A stretch of DNA of 7,217 nucleotides from Parcubacteria group bacterium GW2011_GWB1_44_7 (GTDB taxonomy: Bacteria; Patescibacteria; Paceibacteria; UBA9973; DSPV01): the NCBI GenBank assembly GCA_000999175.1, contig LCJJ01000038.1, positions 1 to 7,217 on the forward strand, read 5' to 3'. The position numbers and the translations under genes are program-made. Positions within the stretch are counted from its first letter, which is position 1, and each line of letters begins with the position of its first letter. The notes under the pieces were generated by a model. The model was not told the DNA's origin, searched no databases, and saw nothing but the letters and a program-made list of their open reading frames with translations. Shown piece by piece: positions 4,303-7,217 of the stretch.

Positions 4303-5749
4303 GATGATATTTAATAGTTTTTTTAAGCCAGAATTCGGGATAGCGATACGTCTCAATGGCCCTTACCATCGTGCCGTAAAAAGCGCGATTATCAAACTTT
4401 TCAAAAACAAAACCGGTGCCGGTTTTGTTCGTTGGTTCATAATCCACGACGCTGTCCGCTAAACCGCCGGTCTTGCGGACAAGCGGCACCGTACCGTAGC
4501 GCATCGCCTCCATTTGCGTCAAACCGGATGGCTCAAAACGCGAAGGGATGATAGTTGCGTCAACGCCGGCATAAACCATATGGCCAAGAGCTTCGTCGTA
4601 GCTCAAATGAATGCCAACTTTTTGGGGATACTTTTTCGCAAGTTCTTGAAAAAAATTCATAAAGCGCCCTTCGCCCGAACCGACAACCACCAGCTGCATA
4701 TCAAAATTGTCCAGCAGTGACTCGCCCGCGTCCATAAGCAAACCGAGTCCTTTTTGATCGGTTAATCTTGAAACAATGCCAAAAAGAGGAATAGTGTCGC
4801 TAACCGGTAAATTAAATTTCTGCTGGAGAACTGACTTGTTTTTCAGTTTTAAATCCAGTGTTTTTGTGTCGTAATGAAATTGAACGTTTGGGTCGGTCTC
4901 GGGATTATAAACCTCGGTGTCGATGCCGTTTAAAATCCCGGAAAGTCTTGACCGTTTCTCGCTTAAAAGCTCATGCAATCCTTCGCCGTATTCCGGCGTG
5001 GTGATTTCCTTCGCGTAGGTTGGCGAAACGGTGTTAATGACATCGGCATACATAATGCCCCGTCTCATAAAATTAAGCTTCAAAAGCCGCGGGTCATTAA
5101 AAGCTGGGATCGCTTCCTTACCCGAATCATAATCCATCTCGGATACGAAATGATGATCAAACATTGCCTGAAAAGAAAGATTATGAATGGAGAAAACAAT
5201 GGCCATCGGCGAAAGCTTCGGGTCGCCTTTGTAGATAGTATGGAAATAATTAGGGATAAGACCGCTTTGCCAATCAGCGGCAATAATCACATCCGGCCGC
5301 CAAGACGATACTCTTAAAAATTCAAGCACCGCCCTCGAAAGCAACGCCCATCTTATGGCGTCATCGGCATAACCGTAAACATTGGCCCGTTTCTCATAAT
5401 ATTCCATATTCTCAAGAAAGTACGCGATGGTTTCGCCCGAATCGCTGTCATACCTCAAAATATTGGAAACAAAAAGGCCGTGCGGGTCTTCTTCCTCAGA
5501 AGACGCAGGCCGCAAATCTTTAAATTCTGAACGCAGGGGATATTTTTCAAGATCAATCGCGGCATATTTGGGAATAAAAATACGGGCATCGTGGCCTAAA
5601 TCCCGAAGAGCTTTGGGCAAAGAACGCATTACTTCGCCCAATCCGCCAACTTTAATAAAAGGCGCCGCCTCGGAGGCAACAAAAAGAAGCCGAAGCTTCG
5701 GTTCTCGCTTAAAAATATTAATCTGGGAAATGATATTGGCCATGAACAT
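4286..5749 (-). CDS. glgA: Glycogen synthase (GT5), C terminus shortened
   Basis: GT5 glycogen synthases transfer glucose from ADP-glucose to the growing alpha-1,4-glucan chain in the cytoplasm. Visible motifs in order are KVGGLGEV (33-40), the sugar-nucleotide loop; SIHNLSFQ (187-194); NGID (274-277); VSRLTDQKGL (326-335) with R328 and K333; and PSRFEPSGLTQ (402-412) with catalytic-region E406, followed by RKTGGLAD (425-432). All lie at spacing expected from E. coli GlgA. At 487 residues the length is normal because of a 17-residue N-terminal extension, but the end is unusual: after W474 the protein stops 13 residues later (ending HHQPNG), without the DFSW-containing tail that normally packs back on the N-terminal domain. 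The start at 5749 lies 6 nt after the helicase stop; ATG at 5743 is an alternative. No strong ribosome site is seen. It forms an operon with the GH57 gene. Confidence 0.93.
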   Translation of the reverse strand: MFMANIISQINIFKREPKLRLLFVASEAAPFIKVGGLGEVMRSLPKALRDLGHDARIFIPKYAAIDLEKYPLRSEFKDLRPASSEEEDPHGLFVSNILRYDSDSGETIAYFLENMEYYEKRANVYGYADDAIRWALLSRAVLEFLRVSSWRPDVIIAADWQSGLIPNYFHTIYKGDPKLSPMAIVFSIHNLSFQAMFDHHFVSEMDYDSGKEAIPAFNDPRLLKLNFMRRGIMYADVINTVSPTYAKEITTPEYGEGLHELLSEKRSRLSGILNGIDTEVYNPETDPNVQFHYDTKTLDLKLKNKSVLQQKFNLPVSDTIPLFGIVSRLTDQKGLGLLMDAGESLLDNFDMQLVVVGSGEGRFMNFFQELAKKYPQKVGIHLSYDEALGHMVYAGVDATIIPSRFEPSGLTQMEAMRYGTVPLVRKTGGLADSVVDYEPTNKTGTGFVFEKFDNRAFYGTMVRAIETYRYPEFWLKKTIKYHHQPNG

Positions 5750-5754
5750 TATTA

Positions 5755-5760
5755 ATTATA
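5755..5760 (-). promoter_or_regulatory. Possible -10 box just upstream of glgA
   Basis: A perfect TATAAT on the minus strand (5760-5755) overlaps the helicase stop and ends 5 nt before the glgA ATG. There is no -35 box at normal spacing and no TG extension. If used, it would give a nearly leaderless glgA transcript independent of the helicase gene. It may equally be chance in AT-rich sequence. Confidence 0.25.
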
Positions 5761-7217
5761 ACCTATGTTTTTCTCTTATTTTTACAAAACCTGTTGATAC
5801 AGTAATTTTCGGAACGAATTCTTTATTAAACACAAGTCGAGCTATTCGCAATTTTTCATATGAATACACGCCGCCAAGTCTTTCAAATACGGGCGTTAGT
5901 TTATCGGTTCTAAGCGCGCGAAATGCATCGTGAATTTTAGTGATTTCCTGCTCAAAATCGCGCGCGAGATGTGCAGTATCTTGTGCCGATAATTTATTGA
6001 GCGCATGGAGAGATTCCAAATGTTCTAAAATTGTTCCTTCGGTCCGACTACGCATTTTCGCAACATCAGCGATCGTCTTTCCCGAGCGAATAAGAGCGAG
6101 CGTGCGTTCCCAGTGTCGCTCACCCCGAGTATTTCTATGAGCCGGCGGCAAAACAGTAGATGCTTTCGGAATATTAACTCGGCTTCCTGGAATAATTTTT
6201 CCACCACATGAGTAAATAAACTGCTCATGCATTGCGACAATCTCATTCTCTGCCGTTCTGCTGAATGTATGTACTGCTTGCTCCGACTGCGTGCGAAACT
6301 TTGTATCCTTAGCTAATACTTCCGGGTGTACTTGAAATGCGCGCTCGTTCCAGCCGAGAAGATATAGGCCGGAAAGGCGCCTCACGCGCGAAAGCGCGAC
6401 ATAACCCTGCCCAAATTCAAAAACATCGCTTAAATCTATCACGGCCCCATCTAAGCTCATGCCTTGACTCTTGTGTACTGTGATTGCCCAAGCAAGACGA
6501 AGCGGTAATTGCGTAATTTGCGCGCGAATTTTACCATTCTCTTCCACTGTCCAATCCATTGGCTTAACTTCAATTGTTCTTCCGTTCCGCGTTTTTATGA
6601 TTGGACTTCCATTGTTCTTATCAAAATCTTTGATGGTGCCGAGCGTGCCATTTACGAATCCTTCTTTCGGATTATTTTTCGTAAACATCACTGCTGCTCC
6701 AATTTTAAGACAAAGCGTCTCTGGCGAAAGACACCCTTTTTGAAGCGCGAAAGTGAGGGCATCCGGACCTTGTGAAGACATAGTAAATATCCGCGACTTG
6801 CCAGGAAGTTTGGCGAGTATCTCGTCATTAACGCGATCTACATCGGCATTATGCGAAAAGAGTTTCGGTATACTATTTGGCGCAGTATGATGTTCAATTT
6901 TTCTTGTTTCAATAAGGCGTAAGTGTTCGTTTTCAAAGATATTGCTTCGGATTGCCGAGAGTAAGGCAAGAAAATCTTTATCGTCCTGTCGGTACTGTTC
7001 GGTGAGATAGCAGATGGTCGGGTTTGCTCGCTCCCATGCGGGAGAATCATAAGCAAAGCGACTTAAAGGCTCTTTAATAAGTGTGGCTGGTGCGTTATTT
7101 TCCACTTCTATTTTCATAACTGGCGGCAATTGGAAAAAATCGCCGACTAAGATGATTTGGATGCCGCCAAATGGCTCGGAACTTTGTTTAATTTCGCGGC
7201 AAACCGCATCAATCATA
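5756..7217 (-). CDS. Pif1/RecD-like SF1 helicase with C-terminal winged-helix-like domain, N terminus outside the window
   Basis: The frame runs off the right edge, and the first Met (7216) is internal: MIDA fits the residues after a Walker B DExSM motif, so the Walker A half lies outside. Counting from that Met, helicase motifs are GDFFQLPPV (25-33, motif III), LTEQYRQ (71-77, motif IV region), ITVHKSQGMSLDGA (245-258) and YVALSRVRRLSGLYLLGW (272-289, motif VI). These identify an SF1B, Pif1/RecD2-type ATP-dependent DNA helicase that unwinds 5' to 3'. From about 365 to 465 a separate domain follows: TLALIRSGKTIADVAKMRSR is a helix-turn-helix, and LGGVYSYEKLRIARLVF resembles the end of the HTH_40 domains found behind some helicases. 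The gene is rich in GCGCG words compared with its glucan neighbours (judged by eye). It ends 6 nt before glgA, which suggests co-transcription. Confidence 0.9.
   Translation of the reverse strand, partial: MIDAVCREIKQSSEPFGGIQIILVGDFFQLPPVMKIEVENNAPATLIKEPLSRFAYDSPAWERANPTICYLTEQYRQDDKDFLALLSAIRSNIFENEHLRLIETRKIEHHTAPNSIPKLFSHNADVDRVNDEILAKLPGKSRIFTMSSQGPDALTFALQKGCLSPETLCLKIGAAVMFTKNNPKEGFVNGTLGTIKDFDKNNGSPIIKTRNGRTIEVKPMDWTVEENGKIRAQITQLPLRLAWAITVHKSQGMSLDGAVIDLSDVFEFGQGYVALSRVRRLSGLYLLGWNERAFQVHPEVLAKDTKFRTQSEQAVHTFSRTAENEIVAMHEQFIYSCGGKIIPGSRVNIPKASTVLPPAHRNTRGERHWERTLALIRSGKTIADVAKMRSRTEGTILEHLESLHALNKLSAQDTAHLARDFEQEITKIHDAFRALRTDKLTPVFERLGGVYSYEKLRIARLVFNKEFVPKITVSTGFVKIREKHRL

Noticed and set aside
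4305..4325. Programmed frameshift at the seven-A run near the end of glgA
   Set aside because: The reading phase (AAA AAA ACT) does not make the classic A AAA AAC slippery heptamer, the -1 frame stops within a few codons, and the +1 frame gives no recognisable GlgA tail.
5427..5933. Plus-strand frame of 168 codons across the glgA/helicase junction
   Set aside because: It is antisense to two well-supported genes and its product has no recognisable features.

Overview
The window most likely comes from a Patescibacteria/CPR-type bacterium, perhaps Parcubacteria. This is inferred from the style of the proteins (a GlgA-like synthase beside a GH57 glucan enzyme, many tiny or unrecognised proteins, very short gene gaps), not from a marker gene. 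TGA ends both the glgA-like gene and a 55-residue gene, so the standard bacterial code applies, not a TGA-as-Trp or TGA-as-Gly code. I see no rRNA, tRNA, CRISPR array, transposase or integrase.

Right part (about 2784-7217, all minus strand). Three tightly packed genes read leftward: a Pif1/RecD-like helicase cut by the window edge at its N terminus, then after 6 nt a GlgA-type glycogen synthase, then after 8 nt a GH57 glucan-active enzyme. The last two plausibly build and remodel a storage alpha-glucan. The helicase looks like an operon companion, not a metabolic partner. The GlgA lacks the usual C-terminal tail.

Middle part (about 960-2735) holds four small or medium genes of unknown function with well-formed expression signals: a 226-aa acidic helical protein (+), a 55-aa protein (-), a 134-aa coiled-coil-like protein (-) and a 41-aa basic His-rich protein (+). 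The 226-aa and 55-aa genes face each other tail to tail and are separated by two adjacent hairpin terminators, one per direction. The 55-aa gene has its own extended -10 promoter, an AGGAGG ribosome site and a 17-bp perfect terminator stem. The 226-aa gene has an 11-bp perfect inverted repeat, one arm over its -35 box and the other touching its ribosome site.

Left part (1-787, minus strand) holds two adjacent membrane protein genes 1 nt apart. Both carry histidines in or near predicted membrane segments. The second is cut by the left window edge. Their function is not recognised.

The main points of interest are the two small genes, the paired terminators and inverted repeat, the shortened GlgA, and the histidine-bearing membrane pair. 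No defence system or mobile element could be supported.
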